From Collinsella sp. (GTDB lineage: Bacteria; Actinomycetota; Coriobacteriia; Coriobacteriales; Coriobacteriaceae): a stretch of DNA of 28,559 bases. The notes under the pieces are model-generated. The model worked only from the letters and a program-made list of their open reading frames with translations, was not told the DNA's origin and searched no databases. Numbering within the stretch: position 1 is the first letter of the stretch; the number at the start of each line of letters is the position of its first letter. A program made the translations under genes and the position numbers. The DNA lies in NCBI GenBank assembly GCA_019425005.1, contig JAHYYK010000018.1, positions 11,341 through 39,899 of the forward strand, in the 5' to 3' direction. Positions 14,763 through 22,625 of the stretch are shown piece by piece.

Positions 14763-16169
14763 ATGGCAGGAAACATGCAGGACAACTTTGACGAGAATGG
14801 CAACCCCATCCGCTGCTCCTTCTGCGGAAAAGAGCAGGGGCAGGTTCGCCGCCTTGTAAAGGGTCCGACCAACATCTTTATCTGCGACGAGTGCGTTGCC
14901 GCCTGCTCCGAGATCCTTGAGGAGTCGCTGGCTTCGGACTTTATGGACGCTGCCCGAAACGGCAAGCTGCCGGGCTTCCTCAACGACCACGGCCAGGCTG
15001 CATCCCAGCCCGCCGCGGACCCCGAGACCGAGGGTTTTGAGCTCGAGGACGATCGCCAGGTCATCACGCACGTGCCGACGCCGCACGAGATCTATGACGA
15101 GCTTTCGGCCTATGTTATGGGTCAGGAGGACGCCAAGCGCGCCATGTCGGTGGCCGTGTACAACCACTATCGCCGCGTGATCGAGGGTGGCGCCGCGGTG
15201 TCTGCCTTTGACGGCGGCATGGGCTCGCAGTTCGACGACGATATGGACGAGGTAGAGCTTGCCAAGTCCAACATCCTGCTGCTCGGTCCCACCGGTACCG
15301 GCAAGACCTTGTTGGCCCAGACGCTCGCGCGCATCCTCGAGGTGCCGTTTGCCATCGCCGATGCCACCGCGCTCACCGAGGCCGGCTATGTGGGCGAGGA
15401 CGTGGAGAACATCCTTCTCAAGCTCATCAATGCTGCCGATGGCGACATTGAGCGCGCTCAGGTGGGCATTATCTACGTGGATGAGATTGACAAGATCGCC
15501 CGCAAGGCCGAGAACCTCTCCATTACCCGCGATGTCTCGGGCGAGGGCGTTCAGCAGGCGCTGCTTAAGATTCTTGAGGGCACGGTGGCAAGCGTTCCGC
15601 CCACCGGCGGCCGCAAGCATCCCCAGCAGGAACTGTTGCAGATCGACACGACCAACATCCTGTTTATCTGCGGCGGTGCCTTTGTGGGTCTGGATAAGAT
15701 CATCGCCGATCGCGTTGGCAACAAGGGCGTGGGCTTTAACTCCGAGATCGCCGGCCCCACCTCGGTCGACGAGAACGACCTGCTGCGCCAGGTACTCCCG
15801 CAGGACCTCAATGCATTCGGCATGATCCCCGAGTTCGTGGGACGTACGCCCGTCGTTACCCAGACGCAGGCGCTCGACGAGGACGACCTGGTGTCGATCC
15901 TGACCGAGCCAAAGAATGCCGTGGTGCGCCAGTACCGTAAGATGTTCCAGCTCGAGGACGTCGATCTTGAGTTTGAGGACGCTGCCCTGCACGAGATCGC
16001 CCGCATGGCGCTTGCCCGCAAGACCGGCGCCCGCGGCCTGCGCGCCATCTGCGAAGACGTGCTTCAGCAGACGATGTTCGACCTTCCCAGCGAGGAAGGC
16101 GTTACCAAGGTCGTCGTAACCGAAGCGGCGGTTAAGGGCGAAGAACAGCCCCAACGCATCTACGGCTAA
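14763..16169 (+). CDS. clpX: ATP-dependent Clp protease ATP-binding subunit ClpX
   Basis: ClpX is the hexameric AAA+ unfoldase that feeds proteins to ClpP. The 468 residues begin with the C4 zinc-binding domain (Cys18, 21, 41, 44), then an acidic linker, Walker A GPTGTGKT (from 175), pore loop GYVGED, Walker B IIYVDEIDKI, the RKHPQQE pore-2 loop, EFVGRTPVV and a C-terminal sensor-2 region (KTGARGLRAICEDVL). It is about 40 residues longer than E. coli ClpX, mostly from the extended linker (about 70-95) and an acidic insert before Walker A (FDGGMGSQFDDDMDEVE). Confidence 0.97.
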   Translation: MAGNMQDNFDENGNPIRCSFCGKEQGQVRRLVKGPTNIFICDECVAACSEILEESLASDFMDAARNGKLPGFLNDHGQAASQPAADPETEGFELEDDRQVITHVPTPHEIYDELSAYVMGQEDAKRAMSVAVYNHYRRVIEGGAAVSAFDGGMGSQFDDDMDEVELAKSNILLLGPTGTGKTLLAQTLARILEVPFAIADATALTEAGYVGEDVENILLKLINAADGDIERAQVGIIYVDEIDKIARKAENLSITRDVSGEGVQQALLKILEGTVASVPPTGGRKHPQQELLQIDTTNILFICGGAFVGLDKIIADRVGNKGVGFNSEIAGPTSVDENDLLRQVLPQDLNAFGMIPEFVGRTPVVTQTQALDEDDLVSILTEPKNAVVRQYRKMFQLEDVDLEFEDAALHEIARMALARKTGARGLRAICEDVLQQTMFDLPSEEGVTKVVVTEAAVKGEEQPQRIYG

Positions 16170-16190
16170 ACCAGCCTAAAGCGTGTTTGC

Positions 16191-16229
16191 AAATAGCCTC
16201 CGACCACCCGCGGTCGGAGGCTATTTTAT
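16191..16229 (+). terminator. Strong intrinsic terminator of clpP-clpX
   Basis: AAATAGCCTCCGACC (16191-16205) pairs perfectly over 15 bp with GGTCGGAGGCTATTT (16212-16226), loop ACCCGC, then TTATAT. Confidence 0.93.
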
Positions 16230-16320
16230 ATATACGCAATAACCCTAACTACCTGTGCTATTCTGTGTGATTGTTTAAGCCTCAGCGAAGTCATTACAGA
16301 CTGAAGTAATCGATACCTAA

Positions 16321-16436
16321 GGGGAGGAATGTAGGCCCGATTTTCGTAGATTCCGCACGAGCCGAAGACCACTTAATGTGGTCTTCGAGCGAGCCCAGGA
16401 CCTGACCGAGCGAAAAACGGGCCTACATTTCTCCCC
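16321..16436 (+). promoter_or_regulatory. Long hairpin leader of valS, possible translational switch
   Basis: Bases 16321-16339 pair with 16418-16436 over 19 bp with a single G-T pair; after one A-A mismatch the stem continues TTTTCG (16341-16346) with CGAAAA (16411-16416). Inside is a 10-bp hairpin whose core is GAAGACCAC-TTAAT-GTGGTCTTC (16364-16386). The closing strand ends in CTCCCC (16431-16436), which could instead pair with the valS ribosome binding site GGGAG (16446-16450). The T-box consensus AGGGTGGNACCGCG is not present. Function is inference. Confidence 0.6.
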
Positions 16437-16456
16437 GACGGGACAGGGAGAGATAT

Positions 16457-19153
16457 ATGGAAGAAATGCCCAAGAACTACGATCCGTCGACCAACGAGCC
16501 GGCGATCCTGCAGAAGTGGCTCGACGGCGGCTACTACAAGCGCCGCGAGGGCGTGGGCGACTGCACCGTCACCATTCCGCCTCCCAACGTGACCGGCAAG
16601 CTCCACATGGGTCACGCTACCGACGACTCCATCCAGGACGCCATCGTCCGTATGGCCCGCATGCGCGGCAAGTCCACGCGCTGGGTGCTGGGCACCGATC
16701 ACGCCGGTATCGCCACGCAGACCAAGGTCGACAAGAAGCTCAAGAGCGAGGGCATCAGCCGCCTGGAGATTGGCCGCGATAAGTTTGTCGACGCCTGTTG
16801 GGACTGGACCCACGAGTACGGCGGCATCATCGTCGAGCAGATCAAGCGCATGGGCTGCTCCGTCGACTTCGACAACGAGCGCTTCACCATGGACGAGGAT
16901 TACGCCCAGGCCGTGCGCAAGGTCTTCTGCGACTGGTACCACGACGGCCTGATCTACCGTGGCAAGCGCATCGTCAACTGGTGCCCCAACTGCACCACCG
17001 CCATCTCGGACGACGAGGCCGAGTACAAGGACGAGAAGGGCCACCTGTGGCACCTGCGCTACCCGCTGACCGAGCCGGTCAACGGCCAGGACTACATCGT
17101 CGTCGCCACCACGCGCCCCGAGACCATGCTCGGCGACACGGGCGTCGCCGTCTCCCCGAAGGACCCCGAGAAGGCCGCCTTTGTGGGTAAGACCGTCAAG
17201 CTCCCCATCGTCGACCGCGAGATCCCCATCTTTGAGGATTGGCATGTCGACGCCAACTTTGGCTCCGGCTTTGTTAAGGTCACCCCGGCCCACGACCCCA
17301 ACGACTATGCCATGGGTCAGGCTCACGACCTGCCGCAGATCAACATCTTCGACGAGCACGCGGTGGTCGTCGAGGGTTACGGCGAGTTCACTGGCATGAA
17401 CCGCGACGAGTGCCGCGAGGCCGTCATCAAGTGGTTCGAGGAGCACGACCTGCTCGATCACGTCGAAGAGCTCGACCACTCCGTCATGCACTGCTACCGT
17501 TGCGACTCCGCGCTGGAGCCGTGGCTGTCCGAGCAGTGGTTTGTGGCCGTCGACAAGCTCAAGGGGCCGGCACTCGACGCCGTTAACTCCGGCAAGGTCA
17601 CCTTCCACCCCGCGCGCTGGATGCAGACCTACACCACCTGGATGGAGAACCTTAAGGACTGGTGCATTAGCCGTCAGCTGTGGTGGGGCCATCGCATCCC
17701 CGTGTTCTACTGCGAGGACTGCGGCTGGGAGGACGCCCTGACCGAGGACACCGACGTGTGTCCCAAGTGCGGCGGCCATCACGTGCATCAGGACGAGAAC
17801 GTGCTGGACACCTGGTTCAGCTCGCAGCTGTGGACTTTCGCTACGCAGGGCTGGCCGCAAAAGCCGGAGCTGCTCGAGGGACATCACCCCACGACGGCGC
17901 TGGTCACCGCGCGCGACATCATCGCGCTGTGGGTCGCCCGCATGGTCATGAGCTCGCTGTACTTCCTGGACGAGGTGCCGTTTAAGGACGTCGTCATCTA
18001 CCCGACGATCCTGGCCAAGGACGGCAGCCGCATGTCCAAGTCCAAGGGCAACGGCGTTGACCCCATGGACCTCATCGGTATGTACGGTGCTGACGCCATG
18101 CGTTACAACCTGCTCACGCTGTGCACTAACAACCAGGACGTCAAGTTCGACGCGAACATCGATAAGAAGACCAAGAAGCTCATCGACAGCCCGCGCACCG
18201 AGCAGGCCAAGAGCTTTGTGACCAAGATCTGGAACGCCAGCCGCTTCCTGCTTATGAACATGGAGGGCTACACGCCCGGTGAGCCCGTCGTGGAGACGCC
18301 TGCCGACGCCTGGATGTTCAGCCGCCTGGCCAAGGCCGTCAAGATGGTCACCGAGGGCATCGAGAAGTACACCTTTGGCGACATGGCCCGCGGCGTGCAG
18401 CAGTTCTTCTGGAACGAGGTCTGCGACTGGTACGTCGAGGTCACCAAGGCCCGTCTGAAGGGCGAGGGCCGACTGCAGGCTCAGCGCAACCTGATCTTTG
18501 TGCTCGATACCTCCATTCGCTTGATGCACCCGCTCATGCCGTTTGTTACCGAGGAGATCTGGGACAACATACCGGCGAGCGTGCTCGACCTGGACGCCGA
18601 GGGCAACGTGAACCGCGCCGAGGCGCTCATGATCGCCAAGTGGCCCGAGCCCGCCGACTACGCCAAGTATGTTGACGAGGACGCCGAGCGCGCGTTTGAG
18701 CTGTGCCGCGCCGTCGTTTCCGCTGCTCGCGCCACGCGTTCGCGTTATCGCTTGAGCCCCAAGGCCGAGCTCGACGTGGTCGTGCGCGCCGGTGCTGAGG
18801 ACATCGAGAAGCTCGAGAGCCTGCGCTCCACGATTGAGCCGCTGGCGAACACCGCTTCGCTGGTCATGGGCACCGACGTTGAGAAGCCGGCTGCGAGCAT
18901 TGCCGTGGTCGATAGCGGCGTTGAGGTCTTTGTGGTACTCGAGGGCAAGGTCGACCTTTCGGCCGAGAAGGCGCGCCTGGAGAAGGAGATTGCCGCCGCG
19001 CAGAAGGAGCTCGCCGGCTGCGAGAAGACGCTTGCCAACGAGGGCTTTGTGGCCAAGGCCGCGCCCGCGGTGGTCCAGAAGAAGAGGGACCGTGCAGCTG
19101 AGCTCAAGGAGATCCTTGCGGCGCTGACCTCGCAGGTTGCTGACTTCTCGTAG
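16457..19153 (+). CDS. valS: Valyl-tRNA synthetase
   Basis: This class I synthetase charges tRNA-Val. The 898 residues contain PPPNVTGKLHMGHA with the HIGH-type box HMGH (50-53), a CP1 editing domain (TTRPETMLGDTGVAV; CYRCDSALEPWLSEQWFV), WCISRQLWWGHRIPVFYC, DTWFSSQLWTFATQGWP, the KMSKS-type box RMSKS (525-529), an anticodon-binding helical domain and the C-terminal coiled coil typical of ValRS (LSAEKARLEKEIAAAQKEL, from about 835). Start ATG 16457 follows GGGAG (16446-16450) by 6 nt. The preceding 116-nt hairpin suggests leader control. No defects are seen. Confidence 0.97.
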   Translation: MEEMPKNYDPSTNEPAILQKWLDGGYYKRREGVGDCTVTIPPPNVTGKLHMGHATDDSIQDAIVRMARMRGKSTRWVLGTDHAGIATQTKVDKKLKSEGISRLEIGRDKFVDACWDWTHEYGGIIVEQIKRMGCSVDFDNERFTMDEDYAQAVRKVFCDWYHDGLIYRGKRIVNWCPNCTTAISDDEAEYKDEKGHLWHLRYPLTEPVNGQDYIVVATTRPETMLGDTGVAVSPKDPEKAAFVGKTVKLPIVDREIPIFEDWHVDANFGSGFVKVTPAHDPNDYAMGQAHDLPQINIFDEHAVVVEGYGEFTGMNRDECREAVIKWFEEHDLLDHVEELDHSVMHCYRCDSALEPWLSEQWFVAVDKLKGPALDAVNSGKVTFHPARWMQTYTTWMENLKDWCISRQLWWGHRIPVFYCEDCGWEDALTEDTDVCPKCGGHHVHQDENVLDTWFSSQLWTFATQGWPQKPELLEGHHPTTALVTARDIIALWVARMVMSSLYFLDEVPFKDVVIYPTILAKDGSRMSKSKGNGVDPMDLIGMYGADAMRYNLLTLCTNNQDVKFDANIDKKTKKLIDSPRTEQAKSFVTKIWNASRFLLMNMEGYTPGEPVVETPADAWMFSRLAKAVKMVTEGIEKYTFGDMARGVQQFFWNEVCDWYVEVTKARLKGEGRLQAQRNLIFVLDTSIRLMHPLMPFVTEEIWDNIPASVLDLDAEGNVNRAEALMIAKWPEPADYAKYVDEDAERAFELCRAVVSAARATRSRYRLSPKAELDVVVRAGAEDIEKLESLRSTIEPLANTASLVMGTDVEKPAASIAVVDSGVEVFVVLEGKVDLSAEKARLEKEIAAAQKELAGCEKTLANEGFVAKAAPAVVQKKRDRAAELKEILAALTSQVADFS

Positions 19154-19206
19154 GCGTTACTGGGGGACGCGGTTTGGGGCATTGCTCGCTACTGCGGACA
19201 CCTATT

Positions 19207-19228
19207 CCGCCGTTCTAACGAACGGCGG
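19207..19228. repeat. Perfect 8-bp hairpin after valS
   Basis: CCGCCGTT (19207-19214) pairs with AACGGCGG (19221-19228) around CTAACG. No T run follows, so it is unlikely to be a terminator by itself; it could stabilise the valS 3' end. Confidence 0.5.
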
Positions 19229-19243
19229 CTGACTCGACACTGC

Positions 19244-19342
19244 AAACGCCTCTGATGGCCAATCTGCCGTTCAACTTCGGGCGCATGGGCATAAGCCCTA
19301 TGCGCCCTTGTTTCACGGCACCTTGGCTCATCAGAGGCGTTT
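19244..19342. repeat. 99-bp nested palindromic element between valS and folC
   Basis: The outer arms AAACGCCTCTGATG (19244-19257) and CATCAGAGGCGTTT (19329-19342) are a perfect 14-bp inverted repeat. Nested inside are CCAA/TTGG, TGCCGT (19265-19270) with ACGGCA (19315-19320), and GGGCGCAT-GGGC with GCCC-T-ATGCGCCC (19279-19307). The whole folds as one long rod. It ends in TTTTCG and could act as the valS terminator, a small RNA, or a palindromic repeat. Confidence 0.65.
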
Positions 19343-19361
19343 TCGCTGACTATCCTCAACC

Positions 19362-19367
19362 TATACT
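19362..19367 (+). promoter_or_regulatory. Candidate -10 box of folC
   Basis: TATACT lies 18 nt before the folC start; TTTTCG at 19340-19345 is a weak -35 at 16 nt. Initiation here would give a very short leader, matching the lack of a ribosome binding site. Confidence 0.4.
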
Positions 19368-19384
19368 GTTTTATTTTTCTATGA

Positions 19385-20743
19385 ATGGCGGTTCTAAAAA
19401 TGCCTAAGCGTTCCGGCTTGTATACCGTTCCTTTTGAGTTTGATTTGCTTTCGTTTGATGAGGCTGTTGGGCTGGCTGCTGATACGGGGCGGATTTCTGG
19501 GGATGCTGGGCCTCTGCTTGAGACCGTTGTCGATATGCTTGATGAGCTGGGACGTCCGGACGAGTATTTCGATTGCATTCAGGTTGCCGGTACTAATGGC
19601 AAGACTTCGACCACGCGTTTTTCGGCTGCCATCCTTCGTGGTGAGGGGTTAAAGACCGCGCTGTATACGTCTCCGCAGTTGGTGCGTTATCCCGAGCGCA
19701 TGGAGGTCGATGGACGCGTCGTGAGCGATGAGGCGTTTGCCCGTGGTGTTTCTGCCGCTGTTGAGGCGGGACATCGTGTGAATGCCCGTCGTGTGGCGGC
19801 GGGGGAGCGCGCCTATTCCATCACGCCGTTTGACCTGCTGACGGCTGCTGCACTTGCAGTGTTTGCCGAGGCCGCGGTGGATGTCGCCGTGCTCGAGGTT
19901 GGCATGGGCGGACGCTGGGATGCTACGAGCGCGACCGATCCCGTCGCCGTTGCCATCACCGGCATCGGGCTCGACCACACACGAATTTTGGGCGATACGC
20001 TCGAGGCCATTGCGGGGGAGAAGGCTGCGGTTATTAAGCCTGGGCGCCTGGTTGTTTTGGGCGAGGGCACGCATGAGGCGAGTGTTCAGCGCGTGATGGA
20101 TGCGCGTTGTCGCGAGTGCGGCATTGTGCCGCTGGTGGTTAACCATGCCACGACCAAGGTGCCGGAGCACGTGGGAGATACCGTGGAGTTTAGCTGTACT
20201 ACGCCGCGTGCCATCTATACGTCGAGCATGGTTAAGCCGGCGTATCAGCCGCAGAATGCTGCGTGCGCGATTATGCTGTGCGAGGGGTATCTGGGTCGCG
20301 AGCTCGATCATGACAAGCTCGATGCGTCGCTTATGGGCTGTCCCACGCCGGGTCGCTTTGATGTGCTGGGAACCGATCCGCTCAAGCTGATCGACGCCTG
20401 CCATAACCCTCAGAGCTGCGAGAACTTTGTGAGCGCGCTGGACGAGATCGATCCGTGCGTGGAGAATCGCCCCACGCTGCTGTGCGCTGCGTTGGCCGAC
20501 AAGGACGTGGCAGGCATCGTTGACGTACTGATCCCGGCCTTCCCGCGCGTGGTTGTGACCCAGACCGATTCCGACCGCGCCCTGTCGGCAGAGGAGCTTG
20601 CCGCACTTGTGGACGCCGACAAGCTCGCGGGCGTGTATCCGAGCGTGTCCGAGGCCCTCGCTGCCTTCGATGCCGCGGGCGAGCCTTTCGTAGCGGCAGG
20701 CACCATCACCCTAGCCGGCGAAGTGGCAGGCTTGCTGCACTAA
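19385..20743 (+). CDS. folC: Folylpolyglutamate / dihydrofolate synthase
   Basis: FolC joins glutamate to dihydropteroate and/or folates. The 452-residue, Mur-ligase-like product has the ATP loop GTNGKTST (69-76), SPQLVRYPERMEVDG, LEVGMGGRWDATSATDP, the signature LDHTRILGDTLEAIAGEKAAVIKPG shortened here to its core LDHTRILGDT, and DACHNPQS. The loop has KTST, closer to Mur ligases than the usual GKGS of FolC. The start is uncertain: ATG 19385 and ATG 19400 are both in frame and neither has a ribosome binding site, so translation may be near-leaderless. The first 250 bases use T-ending codons far more than tig, clpX or valS. Placement after valS is conserved in many Gram-positive genomes. Mono- or bifunctional activity cannot be told. 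Confidence 0.92.
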   Translation: MAVLKMPKRSGLYTVPFEFDLLSFDEAVGLAADTGRISGDAGPLLETVVDMLDELGRPDEYFDCIQVAGTNGKTSTTRFSAAILRGEGLKTALYTSPQLVRYPERMEVDGRVVSDEAFARGVSAAVEAGHRVNARRVAAGERAYSITPFDLLTAAALAVFAEAAVDVAVLEVGMGGRWDATSATDPVAVAITGIGLDHTRILGDTLEAIAGEKAAVIKPGRLVVLGEGTHEASVQRVMDARCRECGIVPLVVNHATTKVPEHVGDTVEFSCTTPRAIYTSSMVKPAYQPQNAACAIMLCEGYLGRELDHDKLDASLMGCPTPGRFDVLGTDPLKLIDACHNPQSCENFVSALDEIDPCVENRPTLLCAALADKDVAGIVDVLIPAFPRVVVTQTDSDRALSAEELAALVDADKLAGVYPSVSEALAAFDAAGEPFVAAGTITLAGEVAGLLH

Positions 20744-20786
20744 CCCACTCGAGGGGCAGCTAATTTGGGCTGTTCGTCAGGAAATG

Positions 20787-20925
20787 GGCCTATTTACTAC
20801 GTTTAATCGACTGCCCCCGACCACACCGAGAATTGCGAAATCAAAACCGCAGGTAGAAGGCTTGCCAATTTTCAAAAAAGACCCGCATGGTCGACCCATG
20901 CGGGTTAAACGTAGTAGATAGTCCT
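20787..20925. repeat. Inverted-repeat-bounded segment between convergent folC and the M24 gene
   Basis: TACTACGTTTAA (20795-20806) and TTAAACGTAGTA (20906-20917) are a perfect 12-bp inverted repeat; extended to 20 bp (20787-20806 versus 20906-20925) 18 positions match. The segment contains the minus-strand terminator at 20873-20906. Confidence 0.55.
20873..20906 (-). terminator. Intrinsic terminator of the M24 peptidase gene
   Basis: ACCCGCATGG (20882-20891) pairs with CCATGCGGGT (20897-20906). On the minus strand the stem is followed by CTTTTTTG, a strong T run. Confidence 0.88.
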
Positions 20926-20949
20926 TTTTCGTGGTGCAGCGTTGGTGGG

Positions 20950-20980
20950 ATGCGGCAAAGGGACAGCGCCTTTGCCGCAT
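20950..20980. repeat. 12-bp hairpin with GGGACAG core just after the M24 stop codon
   Basis: ATGCGGCAAAGG (20950-20961) pairs perfectly with CCTTTGCCGCAT (20969-20980), loop GACAGCG. It begins 3 nt beyond the minus-strand stop codon and shares the AAAGGGACAG core with the elements at 3137 and 6892. Confidence 0.65.
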
Positions 20981-20983
20981 TGC

Positions 20984-22072
20984 CTAGTCCAGACGGACCG
21001 GATCGTGTGGGTAGGCGTTGAGAATCTCGACGCCGGACTCGGTAACCAGGACCAGGTCTTCGATGCGGACGCCGGTGTGGCCGGGGAGGTAGATGCCCGG
21101 CTCGATAGAGAACGTCATGCCTGGCTCTACGACCTGCTCGTTGACAAGTGAAACGTCGCCCGGCTCGTGGTCCTGCAGGCCGATCGAGTGTCCCAGACGG
21201 TGCGTAAAGAACTGCCCATAGCCAGCATCCTCAATCACGTCGCGTGCGGCACGGTCCAGGTCGCACATACGCACGCCCGGCGCGATGAGCGCCTCGGCGG
21301 CCTCGTTGGCGCGGCGCACGATATCGTAGATGCGTGCCGTCTCCTCGTCCGGTTCGCCCCAAAAGAATGTACGCGTCATGTCCGAGCAGTAGTTGCAGCG
21401 GCGTCCGCCAATGTCGAACAGCACCACGTCGCCACGCTTGAGTACGGTGTCGTCGGGCTCGTGGTGCGGATCACCGGCGCTGGCGCCAAAGCTCACGATG
21501 GGCGGAAAGCTAAAGCCCTCGCAGTCGTGCTTGCGGTACAGGCCGAGCATCTGGTCAGCAATTTCGCGCTCCGTCACGCCCTCGTGGACGAGCTTGATGG
21601 CGTCGGCCATCACAGCGTCGTTTGCGGCCGAGGACACGCGCATGAGCTCCTGCTCGGCGGCATCCTTGTGGGCGCGCGCGGCGGTGACGGCAAAGTCACC
21701 CAGGAAAAACTCGCTTGCGGCGTGGCGCTCCATGAGCGGCATCAAAAAGCCGGAACGCATGACGGTGTCGATGCCGAGGGGCTTGGATGGATTGACCTCG
21801 CGAGCGATGGCGTCGGTCACGACGTCGGTGTCGTTGTGGTAGGCCACGCGGGCATTGTCGTACTCGGGCAGCTGATGCAGGGCGTTAATCAAGATTACCG
21901 GCTCGGCATCGCGTGCGAGCAGCACGCCGCAAAAACGCTCGAACATATCGGCATAAAAGCCGGTCAGATAGTAGATCGACCACGGGTCGTTCACAAGCAG
22001 CTGCGCGCCGGGGTGCTGAGCCTCGAGCGCATCGAGCACGCGCGCCACGCGCTGGCCATCGACATGTGCCAT
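20984..22072 (-). CDS. M24 family metallopeptidase, Xaa-Pro aminopeptidase-like
   Basis: The 362-residue protein has a creatinase/prolidase N-terminal domain (about 1-130) and a pita-bread M24 catalytic domain. The five metal ligands are present: Asp220 and Asp231 (VVLFDIGG; CSDMTRTFFWG), His295 (GHSIGLQDHEPG), Glu324 (FSIEPGIYLPG) and Glu338 (RIEDLVLV). Such enzymes use two Mn2+ or Co2+ ions to cleave before or after proline in small peptides in the cytoplasm. GAAAGG a few bases upstream supports ATG at 22072 over the ATG 39 bases further out. It lies 150 bp downstream of the glp-like operon on the same strand with its own terminator. Aminopeptidase P and prolidase activities cannot be separated by eye. 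Confidence 0.9.
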   Translation of the reverse strand: MAHVDGQRVARVLDALEAQHPGAQLLVNDPWSIYYLTGFYADMFERFCGVLLARDAEPVILINALHQLPEYDNARVAYHNDTDVVTDAIAREVNPSKPLGIDTVMRSGFLMPLMERHAASEFFLGDFAVTAARAHKDAAEQELMRVSSAANDAVMADAIKLVHEGVTEREIADQMLGLYRKHDCEGFSFPPIVSFGASAGDPHHEPDDTVLKRGDVVLFDIGGRRCNYCSDMTRTFFWGEPDEETARIYDIVRRANEAAEALIAPGVRMCDLDRAARDVIEDAGYGQFFTHRLGHSIGLQDHEPGDVSLVNEQVVEPGMTFSIEPGIYLPGHTGVRIEDLVLVTESGVEILNAYPHDPVRLD

Positions 22073-22222
22073 GAAACATCCTTTCGCTAGGTTGCCACCA
22101 TGGTATCCCATGCCCGGCAGCTAGGGACGTTTCTTTTATGCCGGCACTTTGGGACACTCCTTGGCATAGCTAACCTGGCAAGCAGTAAAAGTTGCTAAAA
22201 GAGCCCGTCCTAAATTAGCTGC

Positions 22223-22621
22223 TTAGGCTGGGTCGATGTCCATGCTGGCGATGAGGTCGATGCCCGTGTGGAGGAGGTCTTCCAGCACGACGTCGCCCAT
22301 ACGGACGGGGGCGTCGATGATCAGGCCGCGGATGAGGTCCATCGTCTGGGCGTGGACTGTCAGCGGGATGGCTTCGGCCGTGCGCACGGGCAGCAGCGCC
22401 TCGTCGCCGCCGGATACGGCAACGGTGGTGGTAAGCACGCGCATGGGACAGGTGAGTTCCTGATGCGCGAACGTATCGCCGCGCGGGCAGCTGTTGCCGG
22501 TCACGGAGCGCACCTCTACCACGGCGCCGTCTGCGCCGCGCTCCACCTCTACGGTCAGGAGGCACTCGGATGGGCAGGTGGTGCAGTTGAACTGCAGTGT
22601 CTCGATCGCGTTTATGCTCAT
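22223..22621 (-). CDS. DUF1667 cysteine-rich protein of the glycerol-phosphate oxidase operon
   Basis: The 132-residue protein starts with a C13-TTC16-PSEC20 cluster followed by GNSC45PRG and LTC58P, the pattern of DUF1667. Its cysteines suggest an iron-sulfur or zinc site; the family has no settled biochemical role that I know of. In Firmicutes and Actinobacteria it usually follows a GlpA-like oxidase and an FAD/NAD oxidoreductase, as here, so it may be the third, electron-transferring subunit, an analogue of GlpC (inference). The start codon has GAGGAGG upstream overlapping the end of the preceding gene, with only 4 bases between the genes, so expression is coupled. Confidence 0.85.
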   Translation of the reverse strand: MSINAIETLQFNCTTCPSECLLTVEVERGADGAVVEVRSVTGNSCPRGDTFAHQELTCPMRVLTTTVAVSGGDEALLPVRTAEAIPLTVHAQTMDLIRGLIIDAPVRMGDVVLEDLLHTGIDLIASMDIDPA

Positions 22622-22625
22622 GGCC

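Noticed and set aside
16230..16456. T-box riboswitch before valS
   Set aside because: The conserved AGGGTGGNACCGCG antiterminator sequence and a following terminator were not found; the structure seen is a simple long rod.
16373..18529. 718-codon minus-strand open frame opposite valS
   Set aside because: Same cause; no family motif, and valS motifs are unambiguous on the plus strand.
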